A DNA stretch of 64,000 nucleotides, from the NCBI RefSeq assembly GCF_009741925.1, contig NZ_WPCC01000001.1, positions 124,001 through 188,000 of the forward strand. Direction: 5' to 3'. Positions 1 to 9,554 of the stretch are shown piece by piece. A model generated the notes under the pieces. The model was not told the DNA's origin. It ran no database searches and worked only from the letters and a program-made list of their open reading frames with translations. The stretch's first letter is position 1; each line of letters starts with the position of its first letter. Position numbers and translations under genes: made by a program. This stretch comes from Natronomonas sp. CBA1123. GTDB lineage: Archaea; Halobacteriota; Halobacteria; Halobacteriales; Haloarculaceae.

Positions 1-2
1 AC

Positions 3-227
3 GTCGAAGAATGGGTCCAATTGGACACGTTCAGGTTCGACGACCCCGCGCTCGTCCGAGATATGTTTACATCGCTTATCTTCACTACCCGGTCGAAAGA
101 GGTCGTCGCTGATGGCAGTGAGTCCATCGACCCAACGGTGGCCGACGCAGCGTTAATCGAGACTGTCGTCGACGGACTGTTCAGCTGCGGCGGGAATGGC
201 GACGTGTTGGGCGCTGACCGCGAGTAG
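3..227 (+). CDS. C-terminal end of an unidentified protein (5' cut by window edge)
   Basis: The reading frame is open from the left edge and ends in TAG at 225-227, giving about 74 residues. The tail is helical and acidic (LIETVVDGLFS near the end). This is the sort of C-terminus found in TetR-type regulators, but no DNA-binding part is visible, so that is only a suggestion. A TTG at 21 could act as an internal start, but an upstream continuation is more likely. Confidence 0.4.
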   Translation, partial: VEEWVQLDTFRFDDPALVRDMFTSLIFTTRSKEVVADGSESIDPTVADAALIETVVDGLFSCGGNGDVLGADRE

Positions 228-356
228 CTGGCATTTCGATTTCCGGTCGATTATCGGGCAGGCGAGAATCAACCCCCATTTATTGTGGAAGTGTCTGCCT
301 TGGTGGTGTTCAAAATTGTGAGCTAATTCGGCGTCACTGGCCAGTTACGGCCAACC

Positions 357-956
357 TCACTTGTTCTCCAGTGCGTCCAGAATACACGCCGCGGTGATGA
401 CCGCCTCTTTCGGAATGTCGCTTGCGTCATCGATTGTGACCGTGTAGGCGTCCCGCATCGAGAACTTGCCCTCGATATCACCGACGTGGCCGCCGTCGGC
501 GTCGAAGATTTCGTATTTGTTCGGGACGAGGTTCGCGGCCGAAAAGAGGTGCCGAAGCGCCGACAGCAGTTTGTTCTTCGATTTGATGGTCGCCAGCGTC
601 TCGCCCGTATCGGGGTCGCGGATGGTCCAGTTCTCGACGAACAGCGAGTAGTCTTCATCGAGGACGACGACATCCTCGCCAGTGCCGGAGTCCGTGATGG
701 TGTAGTTGCCCGCGATGTCCATGATGCTGCCAGCCTTCACGCTGAAGGCATCCTCGTCGTCACCGGTGACGAACGGGAACTCCTCTTTCAGTTTGAACAT
801 CTTCTGTTTCCCGCGCAGGACGACGTCGCCGTCGCTGTCGCGGACGACGTACTTGTTCCGAATCATCGACTGTTTGACTTCGTACCGGTCATCGTCGAGG
901 TCGACTGTGGAGATATCGTAACGGGAGGACGAGTCAGACGGGGAGGACTTACTCAT
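357..956 (-). CDS. LURP-one-related (tubby-like C-terminal fold) protein
   Basis: A 199-residue acidic protein. After about 20 polar residues it has alternating beta-strand segments with the LURP1/DUF567 pattern: a first half ending in lines such as KYVVRDSDGDVVLRGKQKMF, and a repeat-like second half with NKYEIFDADGGHVGDIEGKF. This family forms a 12-strand barrel with a central helix, and its biochemical role in archaea is not established. It stands alone on the minus strand with about 160 bp of free sequence upstream. The ATG at 956 matches the expected N-terminus. The other frames in this interval are shadows. Confidence 0.75.
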   Translation of the reverse strand: MSKSSPSDSSSRYDISTVDLDDDRYEVKQSMIRNKYVVRDSDGDVVLRGKQKMFKLKEEFPFVTGDDEDAFSVKAGSIMDIAGNYTITDSGTGEDVVVLDEDYSLFVENWTIRDPDTGETLATIKSKNKLLSALRHLFSAANLVPNKYEIFDADGGHVGDIEGKFSMRDAYTVTIDDASDIPKEAVITAACILDALENK

Positions 957-1121
957 ACCTGATTGGTGCGTAAGGGGCTGGAAAAAGCCTTCTGGTCAGA
1001 CGACAATCAAGCTGAACTGCTGCCGTCTTGGACAGGAGACGGTCCCGATTGTTTATCAAGGAACGCGTCTTTGAGTACGGTCTAATTAGTGTGGCATTCG
1101 TTACAGTCGTCATTCGGATGC

Positions 1122-2225
1122 TCATTCCGAAGAGACATCAACGACTGTCGGTCGAATCATAATATGACCGAGATCAAGCATGATTTGCTCACCGATACGG
1201 AGTGACTGTCCTTTGAATTGAGTTCCGAGTGCCGTTTCTCGAACGGCCAATTCGGTCGTCACCCGCACATCAACCTCAGTTGGATGTTCACGCAACAGGA
1301 CCTCCCCATCATCACTTGTCACGACGACTGTCGAAGGAGTTTGGTCAACAGCAATGACATCGGCAATCGTCTCACCTCGAACGGTTTCGGACTGCCCCAC
1401 CTGAATGGCAGCGGCCGTTTGCTGCTCAACGTGTTCGAGTTCGACAGTCACCTCCCGGGTCCGCCGTTGACCACGCGGTTCGACAGTACCGAGCCGAACC
1501 ACCGTACCGTCGAACCGATAGCTGCTGTGTCGGAACGGAAGTGTTGCACCGGCTTCGACCGGTGTCTGTCCGAAGCGCGGGGTGCCACTTGGCTCGTACG
1601 TTCGATACGTCAGGCCGATATATGCGAGTCGACGATCCGGGTTCTGGGTACCGTATACCTCAATCGTGCGCACGGTCGCAAGCGTTGACTCACCTAGGCG
1701 ATACTGATCCCCAAACGAGAGCTGTTCGGCATCGCTTGTATCCAGGGTTGTCCGGACGACGACATCAGTCTTGGTGACGGCAAGCGTCGAATCTACTTTG
1801 TCGACAGCCGTGATTTGTCCCTGTGTCTCGTAGGACTCTGTTTGCAGTGTGAGTTCACGGCCGAGTCGTAGCGGTTCTCCCGCGTGCCTGAAACGGTCCT
1901 CGGTGACTGTCCCGTTGACCGCGATCCGGGCAAAAACATGAGGATTCCCATCCAATCGGGTCCGATACACATCCGTGATACTTCGGTTCCCTCTGCCATC
2001 TGCAGTCAATATTTCACCTTCGGAAATACGGTCGGCGATATAGGTGGGTTGTTCACCCAAATCAAGCGTCACATATCGCGTTTCCGAGGATTTTTCCGGT
2101 TCCGGTCCAACACCGTAGACGAGCGAGACCCCGGCAATCAGGAAAGCGAGCGCAAACACGACGACCACTGCATCTACGGCGTTGATAACACCGAATAGTC
2201 GACCTTCTTCATCGATTATCGACAC
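1122..2225 (-). CDS. DUF4330 membrane-anchored protein
   Basis: Begins VSIIDEEGRLFGVINAVD and runs into one membrane segment (VVVVFALAFLIAGVSLVYG), the hallmark of haloarchaeal DUF4330 proteins. The rest (about 330 residues) is a beta-rich, threonine-rich, probably extracytoplasmic region with internally similar blocks. I chose the GTG at 2225, which follows a G-rich Shine-Dalgarno-like stretch. An ATG at 2288 would add 21 residues that are unlike the family. The function is unknown. The gene is divergent from the sugar-transferase gene at 2414, which suggests a role in surface glycan assembly. Confidence 0.7.
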   Translation of the reverse strand: MSIIDEEGRLFGVINAVDAVVVVFALAFLIAGVSLVYGVGPEPEKSSETRYVTLDLGEQPTYIADRISEGEILTADGRGNRSITDVYRTRLDGNPHVFARIAVNGTVTEDRFRHAGEPLRLGRELTLQTESYETQGQITAVDKVDSTLAVTKTDVVVRTTLDTSDAEQLSFGDQYRLGESTLATVRTIEVYGTQNPDRRLAYIGLTYRTYEPSGTPRFGQTPVEAGATLPFRHSSYRFDGTVVRLGTVEPRGQRRTREVTVELEHVEQQTAAAIQVGQSETVRGETIADVIAVDQTPSTVVVTSDDGEVLLREHPTEVDVRVTTELAVRETALGTQFKGQSLRIGEQIMLDLGHIMIRPTVVDVSSE

Positions 2226-2413
2226 GTCATCCCCCACGGAGCAACCATACCGAGGGTGGGTCTCACTGATGGAAAAACATTGTGTCATGGACGAGAATCT
2301 CGGTTTAAAATAAGAAATCTAAACACTGCCTCGTAGGAGCCACCTCAGTAACGTATGGCAGTTGACAGCCACAGTCGGAGCGTTTATTCCCGTGCCAACC
2401 AGACGACGGGATA

Positions 2414-3815
2414 ATGGCGAGTGGGTGGCGCTACCGGAGTGGGAGTTTTTTCGGAGCCATCAGTTTGGCTGTCTTCGCAGTCTGGGTTGCCAATATTGAG
2501 GCCATCCAAGCCGGCTTTCGGTTGCTGCCGGTGATTGGTCACTTGCCCTTCGATCCCGCTCGGGGATCGGAGTTCGCTTTCGAGGCAGGAACGACGGCCG
2601 TTGTCCTTGTCGCCGCCCTTATTCCGTTGTATAAGCCGCGTCCCAGACGGATTTTTGGATACCGCCGAGTTGGCCTCTCGTCGTGTACTGCTTGCGTGTA
2701 TCGCGCTGGCTGGCATCGGCTATTTCGATTACACGTATCGCCTGCCGCGGGCGACATTGCTCGTCGTCTCGGCGCTATTGTTCCTCACCGTGCCCGCGTG
2801 GTTCGTCGCAATTCGACGCCGGCCACGCGGTGCCGACGGCCGGACCGTCATCGTCGGTGACAACCCCGAGACGATGGCCGACATCCTCGAGGCGGTCGAC
2901 AGCGACGTGATTGGCTACGTCTCACCGCCATCGGCGTACTTCGGGTCGGGCGAGCCACGGCGTGAAATCCCCGCGAGTGCCGACGGTGGGACCCACGAGC
3001 GGTTGGACGAGTTGGCCTGCCTCGGCGGGCTCTCTCGACTGGATGAAGTGCTCGTCGAGTACGACATTGACACCGTCGCGTTGGCCTTTACCCACACCGA
3101 CCGCGCGGAGTTCTTCGGCGCGCTCGATACCTGTTTCGAACATGGTGTCGCCGCGAAAGCCCACCGCGACCACGCCGACGTGGTGCTCTTAGATGGGACC
3201 GCATCGGGTGAGTTGGTCGACGTTGATCTGGAACCCTGGGACCCACTGGATCACGTGACGAAGCGGCTCTTCGACGTGGCGTTTTCGGGCGTTGGGTTAG
3301 TTGCGTTGTCGCCCGTGATGTTGGCGATCACGGTGGCGATCAAGGTGGATGACGGTGGGTCGATACTGTACAAACAGGAGCGGACGGCCGCGTTTGGGGA
3401 TACGTTCCGGGTGTGTAAATTCCGGAGTATGGCGGAGGACGTTGAGGACGCCGAGCCCGTCGACGACGAGGAGAACCCATACATCACGCGTGTCGGTGCG
3501 GTGATTCGGCGGACGCATCTCGACGAAATCCCACAGCTGTGGTCCATTTTCAAAGGCGACATGAGCGTTGTCGGGCCACGGGCCGCGTGGGTCGAAGAGG
3601 AACCGGAATTGGAATCGGTTACTGATGACTGGCGTAAACGCTGGTTCGTCAAGCCCGGATTGACCGGGTTAGCGCAGATTAACGGTGTGACGAGTACCGA
3701 CCCTGAAGAGAAGTTGCGGTACGATATCGAGTACATTCGTCGGCGGTCATTCTGGTTCGATCTGAAAATCGTTGTTCGGCAGGTGTGGTCGGTGCTTGTG
3801 GACTTGGTAGAATAG
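2414..3815 (+). pseudogene. Polyprenyl-phosphate sugar transferase, frameshifted
   Basis: Bacterial-sugar-transferase family (PF02397) membrane enzyme that loads the first sugar phosphate onto a lipid carrier. The N-terminus (MASGWRYRSGSFFG, ending LIPLYKPRPRRIF) lies in frame 2. The rest, from LDTAELASRRVLLACIALAG, lies in frame 3. The break is at the T5 run 2652-2656, and removing one T restores a continuous protein of about 466 residues. The C-terminal catalytic part is intact, with KRLFDVAFSGVGLV, the KFRSM motif, RRTHLDEIPQLW and GDMSVVGPR. Membrane helices precede it. The fault is either a sequencing indel or a recent mutation. It is the likely priming enzyme for this glycan cluster. 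Confidence 0.8.
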
Positions 3816-3854
3816 AAGGGGTTTTCTGGTTTGGTAGATACGATTCAACAACCG

Positions 3855-4940
3855 ATGCGGATTCTTCGAATTGCTCAGAAAGTGTATCCGGACGTGACGG
3901 GCGGTGGCCCCTATCACGTCCACGCCATGAGTCGCGATCAAGCTGCGATGGGCCACGACGTAACCGTCCTCACCGTCGGGGAGGGCGCACGTCAGGAAGA
4001 GCGAGACGGCTACACCATCGTCCGGCGACCAGCAATCGCGAAGCCGCTCGGAAACGCCATCGCGCCGGGAATTGCGCGATTCCTCCGGACAGCCGATGGC
4101 TATGATGTTATTCATGCCCACTCACATCTGTACGCCTCGACGAATCTCGCCGCAGTCGCCCGGCGGTTCGGGGAGACTCCGCTGGCCGTCACGAATCACG
4201 GCCTCTATTCCCAGACAGCACCGGAGTGGGTCTTCGATATTTACCTGAAGACACTCGGCCGCTGGACGTTCAATCGCGCCGATGTGGTGTTTTGTTACAC
4301 CGACGCCGACCGACAGCGCCTCCGAAACCGTAGTGTAACGGCCCCCATTGAAGTAGTCTCAAATGGTATCGATACCGGTCGATTCAGTTCTGATGGGCCG
4401 GAAAGCGAACTCATTGAATCGACGGGGCCAGTCGTGCTGTTTGTCGGCCGTCTAGTTGATGGAAAGCGGCCGGAGGTCGCCGTCGAAGCCTTCGCGAAAG
4501 TACGGGACGTATATCCCGATGCCCAACTCTACCTTTGCGGAGACGGTCCTCTCAGAGACGATCTCGAAAAGCAGACCAAGCAGAGTGGTATCGAGTCTGC
4601 CGTGACATTTCTGGGGCACCTCTCCTACGACGAGATGCCTGCGGTGTACCGAAGCGTCGATGTGTTAGTGTTGCCAAGTCGTGCTGAGGGTCTGCCGCGT
4701 ACCGTGCTGGAAGCGATGGCTTCGGGTGTGTCCGTCGTGGTGAGCGATCTCGAACAGATACAAGAAATAGTCGGTGCTGGTTGTCGACCTGTCGATGGTG
4801 ATGCCGATGAGTTTGCAGATGCGATTACGGCGTCAATTCGGACGAACAATGTCAGGGGAAGCGAGCGTGTAGAGGAGTATCAATGGTCCGACACCGTCGC
4901 CCAAACGACCGAGGTGCTGGAATCAATTCGAGGATCGTAG
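3855..4940 (+). CDS. Glycosyltransferase family 4 protein
   Basis: A GT-B fold retaining glycosyltransferase of about 361 residues. The N-terminal acceptor domain begins MRILRIAQKVYPDVTGGGPYH, with the glycine-rich loop typical of GT4. The C-terminal nucleotide-sugar domain has VVLFVGRLVDGKRPE and the family signature RAEGLPRTVLEAMASG with the conserved E-x7-E. I preferred the ATG at 3855 over an upstream TTG at 3831 because family homology starts there. It is 39 bp downstream of the sugar transferase, so the two are probably cotranscribed. Sugar specificity cannot be read from sequence. Confidence 0.85.
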   Translation: MRILRIAQKVYPDVTGGGPYHVHAMSRDQAAMGHDVTVLTVGEGARQEERDGYTIVRRPAIAKPLGNAIAPGIARFLRTADGYDVIHAHSHLYASTNLAAVARRFGETPLAVTNHGLYSQTAPEWVFDIYLKTLGRWTFNRADVVFCYTDADRQRLRNRSVTAPIEVVSNGIDTGRFSSDGPESELIESTGPVVLFVGRLVDGKRPEVAVEAFAKVRDVYPDAQLYLCGDGPLRDDLEKQTKQSGIESAVTFLGHLSYDEMPAVYRSVDVLVLPSRAEGLPRTVLEAMASGVSVVVSDLEQIQEIVGAGCRPVDGDADEFADAITASIRTNNVRGSERVEEYQWSDTVAQTTEVLESIRGS

Positions 4941-5006
4941 CGGAGAGGAGTCGGTGATTCGACCTGTACGATAACGGCTAAGTATGCATATTCGTTAGTG
5001 TAGATT

Positions 5007-5276
5007 ATGGTACAGCCCATTGAGATTCTACGAAATTCACGAACGTATCAGTTCGTGATGCGTCTCCGAGGATGGGCCAGCAACAGCGTCATCGGCCGGC
5101 TTCTGGACGACGAACGGGTTCTGGTTGGGCTACTCGGCTTGATTACCGTTATCAGTCTGATTCGGATTCTGGTCTCGAATATGCATGCCACGGTCAAATT
5201 CCTCAGTTTCGCGCTCCTGTTCGTGGCTCTGACTGTGGTGACCTGGAACTACACCGATCCATTTCCGGACAGTTAG
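5007..5276 (+). CDS. Small two-helix membrane protein, unknown
   Basis: An 89-residue protein with two hydrophobic segments (VLVGLLGLITVISLIRILV and VKFLSFALLFVALTVVTW) after a basic N-terminus, so probably an integral membrane protein. An AT-rich stretch with TATA-like sequence lies just upstream of the ATG. I do not recognise a family. Its last 147 bp overlap the 3' end of the gene on the opposite strand. Its location between glycosyltransferase genes is the only functional hint. Confidence 0.55.
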   Translation: MVQPIEILRNSRTYQFVMRLRGWASNSVIGRLLDDERVLVGLLGLITVISLIRILVSNMHATVKFLSFALLFVALTVVTWNYTDPFPDS

Positions 5277-6401
5277 CTCCCAACGGCGGATTACGGGTGC
5301 GGCCATGATAACGAGTAAGAACTCAAAAGCGATCCGATGGCGGACGTTGGTCCCGAAATTGGAGTTGATCGCTCCATATCCGGCGATACCTGCGAGATAA
5401 ACCACGACGAGTAGCATTGCGACCGTTTCGTCGCATTTTCCTTCGTAGAGGGAACGTGCGGCGCTCACGAAGAGCACGATTACGATGGGGGTCGCGCTGA
5501 AAGCTAGTAGATGAAAAGCGGATTCGACGTGGAGTGGGAACGGTGCAAACTGGAAGTAGATTGCACGGCCCGGTAGTGCAAACAGGAAATCGAACCATGA
5601 AGTGTACTGCATCCCGTCGAGGTAGACGGCACCGCCGCGGGAGCGAGTAACCAGTTCGGTATTGACAGCCGCAAACGGATAGAGAAGCCCGGCAAAGAGA
5701 CCGAACCCGATGGCACCGAGCGGTGATAGAGCGATACCGAGCTTCGAAGCGGAGATATCGCTTTCCATCCCACGGAGTCCTTCTGTGATCGTCGCGGCAA
5801 TACCCCCGAGCAGCGATATCAGCGCGAGTTCCGGACGAAGCAGGAACAACATTCCCCAGAGCGGAACGAGCGGAACCGCGAGAAGTGGCTGTCTACTCAA
5901 CAATGCTCGGAGCGCGATGGCGATCAAGCTGAAGAACAAGAACAGTGTGAAGGTATCACGCATCGGAACGCTGAGCAGAAAAAAGGGCAGTGGGAGAAAA
6001 AGAACCAGCGTCATCACACCGTAATGGTCGTCAGGCATACTGGGATAGAGCTGCTGGCAGAGGTATCGAATCGGGATGAAGAGCAGGATGGCCAAGATTC
6101 CATTTAATGCTCCGAGTGTCGTAGGTTGTGATGAAAAAATCGAATAGAGAATCGACTGAACTCCGCCGAAGGAGGCCACAGTTGAAGATTCAATTGGAAG
6201 GTTTCCTGAGAGTATCGTGAGTGTGGTTTGGTGGAAGGCTCCAATATCCCAAGTGTATGGAACCGCCGGGATCAATGCGAAAGAAACGACGATATGACCG
6301 ACGAAGGCTAATATTGCAGCAGCGCGATAGAAGGCATCACCATAGAATTTCAAGACTGTAATCAATAGGAAAAGCGAGACAACTACAGCGAGAACTCCCA
6401 T
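5130..6401 (-). CDS. Polytopic membrane protein, candidate oligosaccharide polymerase or membrane glycosyltransferase
   Basis: A 423-residue protein with about ten to eleven hydrophobic segments from residue 1 to about 375, then a hydrophilic tail. Short conserved-looking loops include WDIGAFH near residue 50 and NSNFGTNVRHR near residue 350. The latter resembles the N-x-G-T-x2-R-x-R loop seen in Wzy/EpsG-like polymerases and C-type glycosyltransferases. The last 49 codons overlap the convergent gene at 5007, and that tail has no membrane character, so the conserved part may end near 5280. The assignment to glycan polymerisation is inferred from topology and neighbours. Confidence 0.6.
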   Translation of the reverse strand: MGVLAVVVSLFLLITVLKFYGDAFYRAAAILAFVGHIVVSFALIPAVPYTWDIGAFHQTTLTILSGNLPIESSTVASFGGVQSILYSIFSSQPTTLGALNGILAILLFIPIRYLCQQLYPSMPDDHYGVMTLVLFLPLPFFLLSVPMRDTFTLFLFFSLIAIALRALLSRQPLLAVPLVPLWGMLFLLRPELALISLLGGIAATITEGLRGMESDISASKLGIALSPLGAIGFGLFAGLLYPFAAVNTELVTRSRGGAVYLDGMQYTSWFDFLFALPGRAIYFQFAPFPLHVESAFHLLAFSATPIVIVLFVSAARSLYEGKCDETVAMLLVVVYLAGIAGYGAINSNFGTNVRHRIAFEFLLVIMAAPVIRRWELTVRKWIGVVPGHHSQSHEQERETEEFDRGMHIRDQNPNQTDNGNQAE

Positions 6402-6438
6402 TAGTCGTGGCTAACTCCGGATGGGTAAAATAGCCTCG

Positions 6439-8328
6439 CTATTCTTCGAGATACCCTTGACGCTGCATCCGTGTGTGCCACCGAGCGAACACAAAGACGT
6501 TCCAGAGAAACCACTCGTAGTCCCGTCTTCCGGACGTGTGTCTGTCGTGCATCTCCAGTATCGTCTCGCTATCGAGAAGCGCTGTATCTGATTCACGTAC
6601 AGTGCGTCTGAACTGGTCCGATAGGTCATCTTTGAGCCACTCACCGATGGGCATCTCGAAGCCCTGTTTCGAACGGTTCTGAATCTCTTTCGGGAGTAGG
6701 TCATCGAACGCCTCTTTCAGGACGCGCTTTCGGTCCCGCGCGGTAATCTTGTAGTCAGTCGGCAGTCCGAGGGCGAACTCGACAACACCAGTGTCGAGGA
6801 ACGGAACCCGGACTTCGAGGGAGTTGTACATGCTTGCTCGGTCGACCTTCCGAAGCAGCTGATCAGGAAGCCCGAAGAACGTATCCACACCCAGCATTCG
6901 TGCCATGTCATCCGAGCGCTCCTGGGGCAGCAGGGACTCAATCGTATCGTGCTCTCGTTGAAGAACCTCGGCACCCGCTTCGAACGGCTTACAATCTCGA
7001 TAGGCGGCATCTGATTCCTTTGGTGCCTTCTGAATCCATTCGAAATGTCGAGCCGGCAGATCGCCATCATCAACACGCGTGAAATCCTGGGCCTTCCTGA
7101 AGGCTTCGCCGAGCGCCGACCCCCGCGTCGCAGGGAGCCGGTTCATTGCGGGTTCTATGAGCATCGAGCGGGCCGTCCTCGGAAGCGACCGATAGAACCG
7201 CGAATAGTACTCGCCACGGTATCGGTTGTATCCGGCAAAGAGTTCGTCGGCCCCATCACCTGATAGAGCGACTTTCACGTCATTGCTCGTCTCGCGGGAG
7301 ACGATATAGGTCGGGATGACAGATGGGTCCGCGAACGGTTCGCCTAGGCGGTCCAAGACGGACGGGATAACCTCCCTTACGTCGTCGATCGAAACGGTGT
7401 ACTCCGCGTGGTCGGTGTCGTGGAACTCCGCGACCGCTCGTGCCGCGTCGGACTCGTCGAATCGCTCGCTCTCGAAGCCGACAGTGAATGTCCGGACGGG
7501 TGTTTCGGATTGCTGGGCCATTACGCCGGCGATGATACTTGAGTCGATACCGCCGCTCAGAAACGCGCCAAGGGGCACGTCACTCATCAGGCGTTTATCG
7601 ACAGCTTCGACGACCCGTTGCCGGACGCTCTCCACAGCGTCTTCAAATGATTCGTCGATTGTGTCGATCGACGGTTGGTAGTACTGCCAGCGCTCTATGC
7701 TTCCGTCCGATACGGTCACCATCTCGCCCGGGGATACCTTATTGATGTTCTGAAACGCGGTCCGGGGCGCGGGAACGTAACCGAGGGTGAAATACTCAGA
7801 CATCGCTCGGTTATCGAGGCCTCCTTGCTTGACGGGCGATTCCAAAAGCGCGGGCAATTCCGAGGCGAAGCCGATTCGGTCTCCGTCCTCGGCGAGAAAC
7901 AGCGGCTTGATGCCCATCCGATCGCGGGCCAAGAGGAGGCGTTCGGCATCCCGGTCCCAAAGGGCGAAGGCGAACATTCCTTCGAGGCGTTGTACGAACG
8001 AGGAGCCGTGTTCCTCGTAGAGGTGGATCAGAACTTCTGTATCGGTGTCGGTTTCGAAGTCGTGCCCTGAAAGTGATCGACGTAACTGCTGATGGTTGTA
8101 AATTTCACCGTTGAAGACGATGGCGACTGTTCCGTCTTCGTTTGATAGAGGTTGGGGCGGTGCGTCGGGGTCGATGATAGAAAGACGGCGATGGACGAGA
8201 CCAACGGACCCATCAACTTGGATTCCGGAATCGTCCGGCCCCCGATGGACGAGAGATTCACTCATCGCCGATAGTTCGTCGTTGGAGGGGGATGTCGTCG
8301 TATCGAAGAGGCCGGCGATTCCGCACAC
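6439..8328 (-). CDS. asnB: Asparagine synthase (glutamine-hydrolysing)
   Basis: A 629-residue class II glutamine amidotransferase. The N-terminus MCGIAGLFD provides the catalytic Cys2, followed by RRLSIID and NGEIYNH glutaminase motifs. The C-terminal synthetase domain has the PP-loop LSGGIDSS near residue 260, SGDGADELFAGYNRY and LPDQLLRKVDRASM. Length is normal for AsnB. In surface-polysaccharide loci, AsnB homologues often amidate uronic-acid sugars rather than making free asparagine, and that is a reasonable alternative role here. It is divergent from the GT gene at 8462, with about 130 bp between them. Confidence 0.9.
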   Translation of the reverse strand: MCGIAGLFDTTTSPSNDELSAMSESLVHRGPDDSGIQVDGSVGLVHRRLSIIDPDAPPQPLSNEDGTVAIVFNGEIYNHQQLRRSLSGHDFETDTDTEVLIHLYEEHGSSFVQRLEGMFAFALWDRDAERLLLARDRMGIKPLFLAEDGDRIGFASELPALLESPVKQGGLDNRAMSEYFTLGYVPAPRTAFQNINKVSPGEMVTVSDGSIERWQYYQPSIDTIDESFEDAVESVRQRVVEAVDKRLMSDVPLGAFLSGGIDSSIIAGVMAQQSETPVRTFTVGFESERFDESDAARAVAEFHDTDHAEYTVSIDDVREVIPSVLDRLGEPFADPSVIPTYIVSRETSNDVKVALSGDGADELFAGYNRYRGEYYSRFYRSLPRTARSMLIEPAMNRLPATRGSALGEAFRKAQDFTRVDDGDLPARHFEWIQKAPKESDAAYRDCKPFEAGAEVLQREHDTIESLLPQERSDDMARMLGVDTFFGLPDQLLRKVDRASMYNSLEVRVPFLDTGVVEFALGLPTDYKITARDRKRVLKEAFDDLLPKEIQNRSKQGFEMPIGEWLKDDLSDQFRRTVRESDTALLDSETILEMHDRHTSGRRDYEWFLWNVFVFARWHTRMQRQGYLEE

Positions 8329-8461
8329 AGTAGTCAGGGATTGTGTTATCTTCCGAATATCAGTTCCGATTGACGCACCATCAACCAGACATCTTGCTGT
8401 GCTCCCTGTCTGATGTCGAATATGAGAAGGTGTATTATCATTCGGATAGTACCCGATTTCG

Positions 8462-9535
8462 ATGAAGGAGCCTGTAAGACTCGTCTATCTAATCAACTCT
8501 CTCAATGTCGGTGGGGCAGAAACCGGTATGTGTCGGCTTCTCAATGGGTTAGATGAGGAACGGTATGAAGTTACTGTGGTCGCATTAAATGAAATATCAA
8601 ACGAGCTTGATGACCAGATTCCCACCTGGGTACGGATTCTTCGTCTCTACTCCGATTCTCCGGACCTCCGTGAAACCATAGATTTCATACAGGCCGCACG
8701 GAAAGCCGACGTAATCGTGGGTTCTCTGTTTCACGCTGCGATGGTGGCGAAGCTTGTGGGAGTTCTAAACCGCGATGCGACTGTAGCTACGTGGCGACAT
8801 GCCTGTCCGTTTAAAACACGCTTCCGAAAGACGGTATTCAAACTGACCACAGGATTAACTGACGTGATACTCGCTGACTCAACAGCAGTTGCCGATACGC
8901 TCACCGATGAAGTTGGACTTGACATATCCAAGGTACATACTGTCCCCATTGCCGGTCTTGATTTAAGCGAGTACACGATGGTTGATCACCAACAGTCATC
9001 GGACATAACTGTTGGTTCTGTTGGGCGTCTAACCGAACCGAAGAATTTTGAAACGGTTCTGTTAGTTGCGGAGCGGTTACAGGAGACAGGAATCACATTC
9101 GAAATCGCTGGAGATGGAAAGCAGTACGAAGAGCTGGAGCAAATTATCGATGAAAGGTCCATCTCAAATGTGACTCTTTGCGGGTTCGTAGATGATGTTC
9201 CACGATTCCTTTCGCAGTTAGATATATATTTTCAGCCGTCCCGCTGGGAGGGACTGTGTATAACAGTACTGGAGGCGATGGCTACCGGGTTACCCGTCGT
9301 GGGCAGTAATGTAGGTGGAATTGAGCAAAACATTGAACATAACTTGACAGGACTTCTCTTTTCCCCAAATGATGTGGGTGGATTTGCCCAAGGTATAAGG
9401 AAACTATCGACTAATCCACAGAAGCGTAATGAATTTGGGAAAAGAGCACGACAGATTGTGACTAATCAATTTACAAGGAAGGTATTAGTATCAGATTTTG
9501 AGAGATCGATTGACACATATAGTAATGAGAGGTGA
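8462..9535 (+). CDS. Glycosyltransferase family 4 protein
   Basis: A GT4 enzyme of 357 residues. The N-terminal glycine loop is SLNVGGAETGM, the usual GGAE motif of the family. The C-terminal domain has GSVGRLTEPKNFETV, then QPSRWEGLCITVLEAMATG with the E-x7-E catalytic signature, and a conserved glycine pair GSNVGGIEQ. It is the first gene of a plus-strand pair: the next gene starts 19 bp after its stop. Base composition becomes more AT-rich towards its 3' end, into the foreign-looking block downstream. Confidence 0.85.
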   Translation: MKEPVRLVYLINSLNVGGAETGMCRLLNGLDEERYEVTVVALNEISNELDDQIPTWVRILRLYSDSPDLRETIDFIQAARKADVIVGSLFHAAMVAKLVGVLNRDATVATWRHACPFKTRFRKTVFKLTTGLTDVILADSTAVADTLTDEVGLDISKVHTVPIAGLDLSEYTMVDHQQSSDITVGSVGRLTEPKNFETVLLVAERLQETGITFEIAGDGKQYEELEQIIDERSISNVTLCGFVDDVPRFLSQLDIYFQPSRWEGLCITVLEAMATGLPVVGSNVGGIEQNIEHNLTGLLFSPNDVGGFAQGIRKLSTNPQKRNEFGKRARQIVTNQFTRKVLVSDFERSIDTYSNER

Positions 9536-9554
9536 CAAACCACAAAAATCGAAT

